Assembly (NCBI GenBank): GCA_036346275.1
Contig: CM070724.1
Location: forward strand, 49,167,038 to 49,231,037
DNA from: Otatea glauca
Taxonomy: Eukaryota; Streptophyta; Magnoliopsida; Poales; Poaceae
DNA: 64,000 bases
Direction of reading: 5' to 3'
The translations under genes and the position numbers were made by a program. This document shows positions 1 to 9,190 of this stretch, piece after piece (the stretch's first letter is position 1; each line of letters opens with the position of its first letter). The notes beneath the pieces are model-generated. The model did no database searches and was not told where the DNA came from. It saw nothing but the letters and a program-made list of their open reading frames with translations.

Positions 1-679
1 AAAGTTTTCAAAAAAAAACCCAATTAATCTATGAAACACTTTAGATAAATTTAAACAAATTTTGAAATCATTTATTGCTTCTAAAAATCCAAAATAGCAA
101 TTAATGAAAAGGAATAAAGACACTGTCAGAATTTTATTAATATTTAAATGATTTATTATATTATATAATTTTAATTTAACTATAAATAGTGCCAAAGGAT
201 CATGTATTAAAATTTTCAGAAATATTAGACTTCATTTATTGCCCATATAAAATCAAAAGTTAAAGAGCATATACAATGATAGTAGCACTTTCAAAAAAAA
301 ATTAAAAATACACATATATGATCTTCATTTGATAATTTTACAACATCATTATAATTACGTTAGAACATCTCACACAAATTTTGAGAAATATTAGACTTCA
401 TTTTGTGCCCCTAAAAATAAAAAACTAAAGAGCGTATATTATGAAAGTATCAATTTCAGATTTTTTTTTAAATACAGATGTCTAGTAATCATCTAAAAAT
501 TTTATAGAATCATTATCATTACCTCGGGACCTCACACAAAAATTTTCAGAAAAATTTAACACATTTTGCTAAATTTCTTCATATTTTTTAATTTTTCATA
601 TGAACTCCACGTAAACCGAGCGGTTTTTATTGCCGAACCAGTTCGAAACGGTCTGTTTTTTACGGTTTTGCAAACCCTG
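1..679. mobile_element. Right part of a non-autonomous hAT-type element (CARGGTTT-end family)
   Basis: AT-rich non-coding DNA that closely matches 36,060-36,716 in the window, including the same run of blocks around 'attagacttcattt', 'ggatcatgta' and 'agcactttc'. It ends in a terminal sequence whose reverse complement begins CAGGGTTTGCAAAACCG, equivalent to the ends of the copies at 35,843-36,716 and 39,697-45,778. The left end lies outside the window, so the target duplication cannot be checked. It has no coding capacity. The hAT assignment is inferred from the 8-bp duplications of its relatives. Confidence 0.7.
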
Positions 680-1574
680 GTCGAGACCCTCTAAAGGGGC
701 ACCAGCAAATCCCATGACTACCGAAAGTGCCGCCCAAAGTGACACAAGACGAGAGTCAAGAAAATTTTAGTGACACTTCAAAATACGTCTCGAATTTTAT
801 GACACTTTGAAGAGTCGCCAAATATATGCCATGAACGTACCTCCAAATCTTAAATAATAATAATATATATATATATCCAAAACTGGTTTAAGTAATAAAT
901 TAAACCATTTATCTCCTGGTGGGCAGAATAAATGAGGCGACGCCGCCTGACACCGAAATGGAAAGGCGTTTCTTGGCGGGCATGTTCGTCGGTGACACAG
1001 GTCAAGCATGAGAGCAACGAAAGCGAGCATTGTCAAGAACTGGATGAAGCAGTGCAGTGTCGGTCGGCCGCGGACGGTGCCGTGCCAGCCGCCTGCAACT
1101 GCAATGCCAACTACAAGGCGCACCGACCGGCGACCTGCTGGCAAGTCAGCCATGCCACACGGCGGGTAACCCCACGGGTCTTTTTTAAAGGGCGGCTGGA
1201 TTTTTTTAGTGGGGACAAGTGAATTAGTACAAATTTACAATTCGCTCGTAATGTCTGCGTGTTCTTTCAACGCTATGAGTGCTGGATTGTTGATTAAAAG
1301 TTAGGTGTATCTTACGCTGCACTCCTTCTGCACCGTTTGCAAGATACAAATTTGACTTGACTACTAATCCATATTTCGATACATGGGTCCATTTCAAAAA
1401 AAATAAAAATAAATCGATACACGGGTAAAAATTGTTAGAATATATTATGACAGCAACTTTTTTTATGAAAAGGCTAGCTAGCCATTCGATCGATCCAGCT
1501 ATATTTAGTTATGCCGTTACTAGCGCTCAAAGTTAGAAAATTTTACCACTTTCTGTTAACAGAGATGCATAGAT
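680..1574. other. Intergenic, no gene recognised
   Basis: Contains a moderately GC-rich patch (about 930-1,190) open on both strands for 96-118 codons. The translations resemble no family I know and have no clear splice context. The rest is AT-rich, with a short (TA)n run near 862-876. It could be a relic of a transposon or a gene fragment. Confidence 0.5.
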
Positions 1575-2138
1575 TTGCGAATTTTTCATTGTTTTAGCCT
1601 CTAATTTTTTTTACAGTATTAGCCACGTACGATTCTTTTTGCAAAAATAGTGTCCTAGCCCGCAAATCCGACGCACGAGGAGCGCGAAAAACATCAAGAG
1701 ACGACATATGGCGATTTTAGCAGTACAAAAGCACGAGATTCTCATTTTCCGTGGTACCTGTGAGCGGGAAAGTCGTCGTCCGGTTTTTAGTGGCGGTCGC
1801 CGATGAACCACGGACCCCGAGCGCAGCATTTACAATTAACGGTGAGTGGAGGCAAGGGATTTCATTTTCTGCGGTGCTGTGGCGCGGGATTCGAGATTTT
1901 TCCGCGGTTTTCTACGCCGCGGTGACGCGGTAGCAACGGAATAGTACACTGTCCGCGGAAATCGTCACGTGTTGCCTCGTGGTTTTTTTCACGCTCTCCA
2001 TGCGAGGGATTTGTATTTTTCACGCTCTCAATGCGCGAGATTTACAGACCAGAGGCATATTTGTAAAAAAAAATATAGGAGCTAGTTTTGTAAAAAATAA
2101 TTTTAGAGGCTGTAACGGTGAAAAATTCTACATTTGTA
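1575..2138. repeat. Foldback element with imperfect terminal inverted repeats
   Basis: The left arm (about 1,573-1,620, containing GAATTTTTCA and AGCCTCTAA) reappears as its reverse complement at about 2,092-2,138 (TTAGAGGCT and TGAAAAATTC). The arms are some 45 bp with several mismatches and enclose a GC-richer core. This layout fits a Mutator-like or other MITE. No target duplication could be called. Confidence 0.4.
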
Positions 2139-2165
2139 AACGAATAGAGTAGTAAAAGTAATATT

Positions 2166-2419
2166 ACATATCATAAAGCGCATGGGATTGCTGGCCTCCT
2201 AGGCCATCCACGTCAGCTATTTAGCGAGAGAGACCCCTCGAAAATTCAAAATCGTGGTTAGATCCTCCGATAGATTTTTAACAGAAAGGACCACATATCA
2301 TAAAACGCATGGGATTGCCGGCCTCCTAAGTCATCCACGTCAACTTTTTTTGCAGAGAGGCCCCCCCGAAAATTCGAAATCGCGGTTAGGTCCTCCGGTA
2401 GATTTTTAACAGAAAGGAC
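2166..2419. repeat. Direct tandem duplication, 127-bp period, two copies
   Basis: The unit starting ACATATCATAAA at 2,166 is repeated at 2,293 with scattered substitutions. Both copies contain 'catgggattg', 'ggcctcct' and 'gatttttaacagaaagga'. A third, partial and more diverged copy of the last segment follows to about 2,500. No coding function is seen. Confidence 0.75.
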
Positions 2420-2895
2420 CCGTAAAAACTAAAATTACGTTTAGGTCCCTCCGTGGTTTACGTTTAGATCCTCCCGGCGTTTTTTAGCGGAATGGACAAA
2501 AAAAATTATGTTTGGGTAAAAAAAAACCAAAGATTCGCGGACGGTTTATAGCAGCCCACAGATTCACCACCGGGCCCTAGCGGCCTTTTAAAAAAACAAG
2601 AAAATCAAAATTATGCAAAAAAAAAACGAAAATATTTTTCTTTTCTCCTTAAAAGCAAAAAGACCACAGATTCGCCGACAGTTTATAGCAGTCTACAGAT
2701 TCGCCGACGAGTCCTACCAACCCATTTTTTGTAAAAAGAAGAAAACATGAATTACGAAAAAAAATAAAAATACGTTTAGATCCCTCTGTGTTTTCCTTCA
2801 AAAAAACACACAGATTCGTCGACGACTTCTAAAAAAACCAAGAAAGCCGAAAATACATAATTTTTTCAGAAATATTCGTCGGACTAAATTTTGTG

Positions 2896-2979
2896 CGACG
2901 CAGCGTCGTGCGACTGAATTTCACAAATTTTGTAGGACGCAGCGTCGCACGACAAAATTTCGCACGACGCAGCGTAGCG
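2896..2979. repeat. Cluster of three GACGCAGCGT palindromic motifs
   Basis: The 10-mer GACGCAGCGT occurs three times in 85 bp (about 2,898, 2,936 and 2,967). In the first two copies it lies within CGACGCAGCGTCG or GACGCAGCGTCG, near-perfect palindromes. Flanking AAATTTTGT and ACAAAATTT add a second level of inverted symmetry. It may be the subterminal repeat region of a transposon. Function is unknown. Confidence 0.6.
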
Positions 2980-4349
2980 CGTGACGCTAGCTAGTAAATA
3001 TAACTGGGCTGGAAAACAGACGGGCACCAACTGGGCCATTTGAATTTCCCGATCTGACGTGATGGTTTGCTATCCACACTCTATCTGCACACTTGTACAG
3101 TGACAACTCGTCAACTCGGCTGCGGTACACAGTGACAGCGGCACATCCAAATCCCAGCAGGTCACCCGGCATTTCCACATAGCTCGTCAACAGTATTTTC
3201 CGCGAAATTAAGGAGTTATTTCTATGCATAAACATTTAAAAGTAATACGCACATGAAGTGGTGAACCAATGGTAGATAATAATTATTAATCTTTTTATTT
3301 GTTTTAAAATCAATCCTAGCGTGAAAATTAACTATTCGTGCTCTAAAATTGTTGTAGGCTTGTAGCTATATTAGGATGATGCGTATAAGCATCTATCAGT
3401 CGTAAAAAAAAACATATGTGAGTGACAAGGCCGTGCGGCTAAAGCCTTATTTAGTATGACTATAGCTTTTTTGAAAAGTAGCTTTCAGCTGAACTATACA
3501 ATTGAAGGGTCGCACGGTTTGAATGGCTGAGCTAAAGATGTTTGGTACTTGGCAGTCTAGCTTTTAGGAATGAAAGATGTAGGTCGGGAATGAGGGTGAG
3601 GAAGGTGTGGTTGGGATTTTATACTTAATAAGAGCGGTTAATTTTTTTCAACTCGAGTGGTAAAGTCAGAACCCCAATCCACCAAAACTGTGGACAACTA
3701 CATTAGACCAATTTTCAGCTTTCAAATTCTTCTAGTACAAATAGGTCATTGGATTTTGACTTCCAAGTACGAAAAAACCAGCCGTATAGAATAGCTTTCA
3801 ACTTTAGGAAAAAAAGTCGAAGTTCAAGGTGTTCCAAATAGAGCCAAGCTGTTTCATAGCGTGGCCCCTCTACCCACCCACAAAATCCAACACAAAGCCA
3901 AAGCCAGAGGAAGGATTCTTTGGGCGCTTCGAGCGCTCGGCCACCTAGCCTCGTCCTCCTCACACTCCGTCTCCTCCCTGCCGCTCGGCCTCCTCCACAC
4001 GCTTCGCCTCCGCCCCTCGCTTAGCCTTCTCCCCAGTCGCTCGCCTCCTTCCTAGTCGTCGGCCTCGTCCTCCCCGCACTCTGCCTCCTCCCCAGTCGCA
4101 GGCCTCGTCCTCCCCACCGCTCCACCTTCTTCTCGATCGCCCACCTCCTCTCCGGTTGTCTCCTCCCCGCTCGGCCTCCTCACCAGCTTGGCCTCTGCCT
4201 CACCTTGGAGGCCCGCCACCTCCCCGCTCGCCTCTGTCCCGGTCCGTCTTCGCCCCACTCGGTCTTCTTCCCGCTCAGCACCTAAAAAAACCACCAAAAA
4301 ACTAGTTAGCCAAACGTCATCTAAAAAAGCCACTGTCGTCAGCTACAGC
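2980..4349. other. Intergenic, low-complexity CT/GC-rich stretch, no gene
   Basis: About 3,945-4,280 is a degenerate array of CCTCCTCCCC and GCTCGGCCTCCTC-like words. It gives long but low-complexity open frames on both strands that I do not accept as genes. The remainder is unremarkable. Short TTTTTTAG-like words near 3,465 and 4,320 hint at a MITE, but termini could not be paired. Confidence 0.45.
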
Positions 4350-4740
4350 TAGAGTGGGCCAAATGGGCAGCACGACCCGCCTAGTTTCGATCCGATTAGT
4401 AAACGAGTCGTGCCGTGCCGGTCCACGTGCCGAGGATCCGCCCCAAGCACGACCCGTTAGCCTTACAGGCCGTGCCGTGCCGGCACGCGGTTTGACGGGC
4501 CTAAACGGGCCGGGCCCGCCCGTTAGCGCAAAAAAATTAAAAAATATTAGAAAAAATGAAAAAATATAGAAAAAAATTCTAAAATGAGCAAATAATTGGT
4601 ATTAAATAATGAGATTTATTGATGTTTGGCTGCCTCGTTAAAAATTTTGCCAAGTAAAAACTCAACACGAGAAAACCTTGACAAAGAAAAAAGAGTACAA
4701 CCTATAGCTCAGTGATACAGGGAAAAAGTGAAGATTACAA

Positions 4741-6822
4741 TTATTCTTCTTGATTATCTAGATAAAGATTTTCAAACGTCTCCGCCAGGTCAATATTTTC
4801 TGTAGTATGTTGAACTCGTTGATCAGTTTGTTCCCAATTTTCACAATGAGAAGTATTTCCACCATCTCACTTTATCAAATTTGTTCTTTTCTCCTCGATT
4901 ATTCTTTCGGATAGACTGAAAACAGACTCCAAAAAACTGTGGAGACATGAATTGTTAACACATCCCATGCTAATATGTAAAGCACCGGATATGCTACCTT
5001 GTGCTTGTGCCACCACTGCAAATTACTGAAGTCCTCATCTTGCTCCTCTTGGTACTTGACAGTGTCGCTGTTGAGATAGACAGCTAGCTCCCCACCACTT
5101 GTGTCCGCACTTGACGTTGTTGTAGTCGAACTCCTCTAGGAAGAGCCACCTGCACCCCATATCTTTCGCCACGCAGTTTTCTTCTTACCTGTTATGGGTG
5201 CTGGTGGAGGAGGTCACTGCATGCTAACTTCAGCAAATTTCTGATCGTACTTAGAATAAACTTGAGATAAGTTAGCACGGATATTTGAAAAATAACTAGA
5301 ATAATCAGTACCCACCGCATCACTTAGAAGTGAGAGAACATTAAAAAAATCCTCAAACTTTAGCTCTAGGATCTAAAATAAATGCAAATGCATATAATAT
5401 AGGAATTTCTTGCCAATATTTCAAAATTTTAGTTTCATATCATAAACAGATTCACGCAAGATATTATCATTTTCGTGGTTCCTTAAGTGGGTAGCAATTT
5501 CTAAAATATGATGAACAATTAACGGAGAGGTTGCGTAATAAACTCCAGTAAAGCAACAGTAGAATCAAAAAAGATCTAAAACTTACAATAAGTATTTAGC
5601 AACACACCAATGTTGCTCTATGAGTAGCGCTTGACCATCCCGGCTACGATAGTGCGTGTTAATAAAAACGAAAAATGTGCTCTGATAGGTTATGAGAGAC
5701 TTAAGAATCACGTAAGTAGAGTTCTATCTAACAGGCATATCCAAACCAAACTTACACGGACGCACATCCATTGCAATACAATAAGTCTTATATGCTGCTA
5801 ATCATTGATTAGAATTATTTAAGAAAGATATCGCAGTGCGAAAAGGTTTAACATACTGATCTAACCTTTTCAAACCAGATTTAACTATAAGATTAATAAT
5901 ATGGCAAGCACAACGCTGATGTAATAAGAAAGATTCAGCATACGAATTGAAAAGGGGAGTAAGAATGTTCATGGCAGAAGTATTTGCTGAAATATTATCT
6001 AATGTTATTGCAAAAATCTTATCACTAAGGCCAAAATCTTTCACAACTTTTACAATACAATCAGCAATATTTTCACCAATGTGTGCTACATCAATTAATT
6101 TGAATCCTATGATTCTCTTTTTCTATTTGCCAATCGTTATTTACATAATGAGCAACTACACTAAGGTAATCCTCTTTAGCCCTACCACTCCATATATCAG
6201 ATGTTAAAGACACAGAAAAAGTACAGATACTAAATTGCTCTTTTAGCTTAATACGACAGTCATTATAATATTTAATCAAATCTCTACTTGTTGTCTTTCT
6301 AGAAACTGAAGAAACCTATTATTATGAGCTGTTTTAATATAGTTTTCAAATGCAGGTGATTCACCAAAGTTCAAAGGAAGATCTTGAGAAGTGATTACAC
6401 GAAAAAGAGATTCACGAGCTAACTCAGAATTATAGTCCCAGCTATGTACCGTACCGTCGGGATTGTACTGCAATTGCGTCTGTCTCATAGCACCCCCGCT
6501 TTTCTTTTACAGCTCTTAGCATGCCTCTTCAATTGCCCTGTTTCACCTGTAGATTTCTCAGTTAATTTATGCTTACAATATTTACAAATAGCATACCTGC
6601 TCTGAACGTCGTCTGATGTCTCAAAAATCTGCTCGAAATCTTCTCAGACTCCCGATGTACTGCGTCTTGATCTTTTCACCCCGGTGCTTGCCGACACAGT
6701 AGCACTTGTAGAGCCTGAGGATGGTACACCTCCTGCAACTTCTCCAGCTTCATAGGATGCAAGAAGCTACTCAGGTGAAATCCCGAAATCAGAAGTTGGG
6801 AAGGACGAAAAATCGCTGTGCT
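4741..6822 (-). pseudogene. hAT transposase pseudogene
   Basis: Read on the minus strand, the order matches hAT transposases of the RICESLEEPER type. A BED zinc finger lies at about 6,620-6,525 (CKYCKHKL, then HAKSC). Next is the region around 6,488-6,276, then the DDE core at about 6,279-5,802 (SDIWSGRAKEDYLSVVAHYV, then FAITLDNISANTSAMN and HQRCACHIINLIV). The C-terminal dimerisation segment is at about 5,110-4,890 (LQWWHKHKVAYPVLYILAWD). The frame ends at a stop at 4,741. Stop codons and frame changes break it into at least four pieces, so it is not expected to make an active protein. An acceptor-like site near 6,825 suggests a further 5' exon. The N-terminal part has at least two in-frame stops. 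Confidence 0.85.
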
Positions 6823-7226
6823 CTATAAAAAAAACTGCAATAAATAATTATTTCATTAGTACTTTAATATCATTTAAAATACTAACAAAATAAAAAATTA
6901 AATCACAATTATTACCTTGATTTCTTGACAAATGCCGGAAGTTGGATTTTGGGTTTTTGGCAAAACTAATTTGAACTTTGCCAAATTACCACCAAGAGCA
7001 AAAGAATTCCACAAGAGAATAAATAGGAGAGAATGCAAGATTGTTGGTGTGAAAATAAAGGGGCAACCACCTATTTATACAAAAAAATTCTGAGTTTTTT
7101 GAAATTTTTAAGCACACAACAGCTAGAAAATAGCTATTTTTCAAACTAAACAAGCCAAACAAACCGTACCGGCCTAAATAAGATATGAGCTCGTGAGCTG
7201 TGCCGATATGACACTATTACTAAATA

Positions 7227-7539
7227 CTACCTCCGTCCTGAAAAATAAGAGACAGAGGAAATTTTAGGATAAATTATAGTTTCTGCCAAAAGACTCTAAT
7301 GCCCCTATTTAATACTGTGTTTCTATTAATTGGCAGCATGCATGCATTAATTATCACGATTATAGAGAATGACTTGCCTCCTTTTTGTTTTGGAATATGT
7401 GTGGTCGTATGTATCTACGTGCATCTGCATGCATGAGCACAATTTAAGAACATAATTTAAGAGGGAAGAGCTCCCAATCCCTAATATTTGAGGACACAAT
7501 TTGAACACTTCTCTCTCTTATTTTCAAGAACGGAGGTAG
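7227..7539. mobile_element. Stowaway-type MITE, 313 bp, TA target duplication
   Basis: The termini are CTACCTCCGTCCTGAAAAAT and, inverted, TTCAAGAACGGAGGTAG, flanked on both sides by TA (7,225-7,226 and 7,540-7,541). These are the classical Stowaway (Tc1/mariner) terminal repeats of grasses. It lies inside the right arm of the hAT element, so it inserted later. Confidence 0.9.
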
Positions 7540-7618
7540 TAGATCAAACCGTTTTTGAGCCGTATGTACAGTGTCATACCGCGGACCGACCTGACAGGCA
7601 CGGCCCATTTGGCTGACT

Positions 7619-7775
7619 GCGCCAATTGGGGGTGCGCGCCAATTGGGGGAGCACCCGTTACCTTCCCTTACCTTTCTTTCCTCTTCTCGTTCTCGCCGCC
7701 GCTCAATCACACCACCAACCGCGCGCCTCGTTGTTACCGCTCTCCCCTCTGCAAAACCGCAAAATCCGAAAGGTC
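7619..7775 (+). promoter_or_regulatory. Probable S6K core promoter and first 5'UTR exon
   Basis: A 17-bp-spaced direct repeat, GCGCCAATTGGGGG, gives two CCAAT boxes (7,622 and 7,639) just inside the end of the hAT element. It is followed by a pyrimidine-rich stretch (7,665-7,760) typical of a plant 5'UTR. A possible splice donor, AAG/GTCTGTC, lies at 7,772/7,773. No TATA box is evident. The start site is inferred from composition and could be tens of bases off. Confidence 0.45.
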
Positions 7776-8615
7776 TGTCATTCAGAATCCCCCTCTTTAA
7801 TTTCATTTATTATCTGAATTAGCCCTGCGTTTCGGTTTCTTGATCCGGCTTTGTTCGCTTGATTGATCCCCTCTTTCGTTTCCCGGTGCAGATCATGTGG
7901 TTTGTTGGGGTGGTGGATTACACACTGACGATTCCGATGTGGTAGAGGCGATTGTGCTTCTTAGCCTTACGGGGTTAGTGGGATGGAATTCGATCCTGAT
8001 CGGGATTCCGTTGTTAATTGATTGTTTGCTCATCAAGAAAAGCCAGGGTCTGGGCTAGTGTTAGTGTAGACAAGTAGCTGTTTTTTTTGGGAAGAATTAG
8101 AGAACTGTTACTGGACTAAATTGTTCGAGGTGTTGACCAACACAGTGTGGCTACTGGCTAGGGCAATAGGATTTGTATGATTTGTGGTTAAAATTTAGCC
8201 TAAAAGGCCTAAGCCCAGCTTTATTAGAAAGCAAAAAAAAAAACTTCTCCTTTGTAATAATTAAAGTATCGGGTTACAAATGGCAGTGCAATACTACCCA
8301 GACTGACGAGAATGTTTCAGGGCATTCAAGATGCTCGGCATTCTTGATGATGCACCTTATTTACTTGTAGTTCTAACTGACGAAGCTGCAGAGTTACCTG
8401 CTTGCTTGTTGATTGCCATGTTGGAGTTTTGAATGTGTCAGGTGAGTTGTGCTGATGATCAGGCGATATGAATTGGGATAGGTCGCTGTGGTCAAGTGAT
8501 TGCCATTTGGTTTTGGAGCTGTTCAGAGACAGATTATTTTGCTGCATAGACTACTTGTTTCTTGTTTCAGAGAATGTATAAATCCTAGTGAGAGAAATGT
8601 TTTCAAGAATGACTA

Positions 8616-8792
8616 GAATAACCATTTGTACCTTGTCCTTGTAGTTTCCTCTAAAAAATAGTTTTTAGATAGAAGAATAACCATTTGTACCTTGTTCTTG
8701 TAGCTTCCTCTACAAAACAATTTTTAGGAAGAAGAATAATCATCTGTACCTTGTTCTTGTAGCTTCCTCTACAAAATGATTTTTAGATAGAA
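8616..8792. repeat. Three tandem copies of a 59-bp unit in the S6K leader intron
   Basis: Units begin at 8,616, 8,675 and 8,734 with GAATAACCATTTGTACC (or a one- to two-base variant). They share CTTGTAGCTTCCTCTA and end with TTTTTAG followed by an A/G-rich tail. Copies two and three are closer to each other than to copy one. Confidence 0.9.
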
Positions 8793-8997
8793 TCACGACC
8801 ATTTCACACAGGGTATCCCTGTCTGATACTTGTCCTTGCAAAATTGCTCTCTCTTTTATACTTCTTCCCACAAGAGAAAAGACTAACAATATACCCATTT
8901 TGTGTGCAGTTTAAACTTCTGCTTCGTCATTCCGGCATTCAACATCTATTCAGTAGGGAACAGCAGAATCTTCTTGCTCTGCCTTTTCGCAGGATAC

Positions 8998-9096
8998 ATG
9001 GGAATTCCTGGTGGAAACTTTAACTTGCTCAAGGCCGTTGTTTACAGCACTGCATCTTCTTTCGTCCTTGGAAGTTGCGGAGGGAACCTACTTTAG
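8998..9096 (+). CDS. Upstream open reading frame in the S6K leader (32 codons)
   Basis: An ATG at 8,998, in the predicted second leader exon, opens a 32-codon frame beginning MGIPGGNFNLLKAV and ending at TAG 9,096, 94 bp before the S6K start. The peptide resembles nothing known to me. In plants such upstream frames can lower translation of the main protein. Whether this one is translated, or is even in the mature mRNA, is not shown by the sequence. Confidence 0.3.
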   Translation: MGIPGGNFNLLKAVVYSTASSFVLGSCGGNLL

Positions 9097-9190
9097 ACAG
9101 TATTGTAGCGTAAGTCTTTAGTTTTAGTTAGTCAGAAACTTGTCCTGGGAGTCACCACCGTTAGGCCTTAGCTGCATAGGCCTTTGAAAG

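Larger units (their letters stand above)
4350..7619 (-). mobile_element. Decayed autonomous-type hAT transposon (RICESLEEPER-like)
   Basis: The left end, TAGAGTGGGCCAAATGGGC, is matched in inverted orientation near 7,600-7,619 by GCCCATTTGGCTGACTG. Both ends carry subterminal CACGACCCG and GTGCCGTGCC words typical of grass hAT elements. Inside lies a broken hAT transposase on the minus strand, with BED finger, catalytic core and dimerisation region. A Stowaway MITE sits inside the right arm. The 8-bp target duplication is not readable, so the exact ends are uncertain by about 10 bp. The right end falls directly upstream of the S6K promoter. Confidence 0.75.
7776..9190 (+). other. S6K 5'UTR intron and second 5'UTR exon
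   Basis: No coding sequence is supported here. An acceptor, TTTTGTGTGCAG, ends at 8,909. It would join a leader exon near 7,775 to an exon that starts at 8,910 and runs into the S6K coding region. The alternative acceptor GGTGCAG near 7,890 is possible. The intron holds a 59-bp triplication (8,616-8,792) and the leader holds a short upstream reading frame (8,998-9,096). Long 5'UTR introns are common in plant kinase genes. Confidence 0.5.

Noticed and set aside
797..1222. Open frames on both strands (118 and 96 codons)
   Set aside because: No recognisable domain, no splice context, and the strands are mutual shadows of a GC-rich patch.
4052..4333. Glu/Arg/Gly-rich 93-codon minus-strand frame
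   Set aside because: Produced by a low-complexity CCTCCTC array; composition, not homology.
3440..4349. MITE with TTTTTTAG-type ends
   Set aside because: Candidate ends do not align well enough and no target duplication could be defined.
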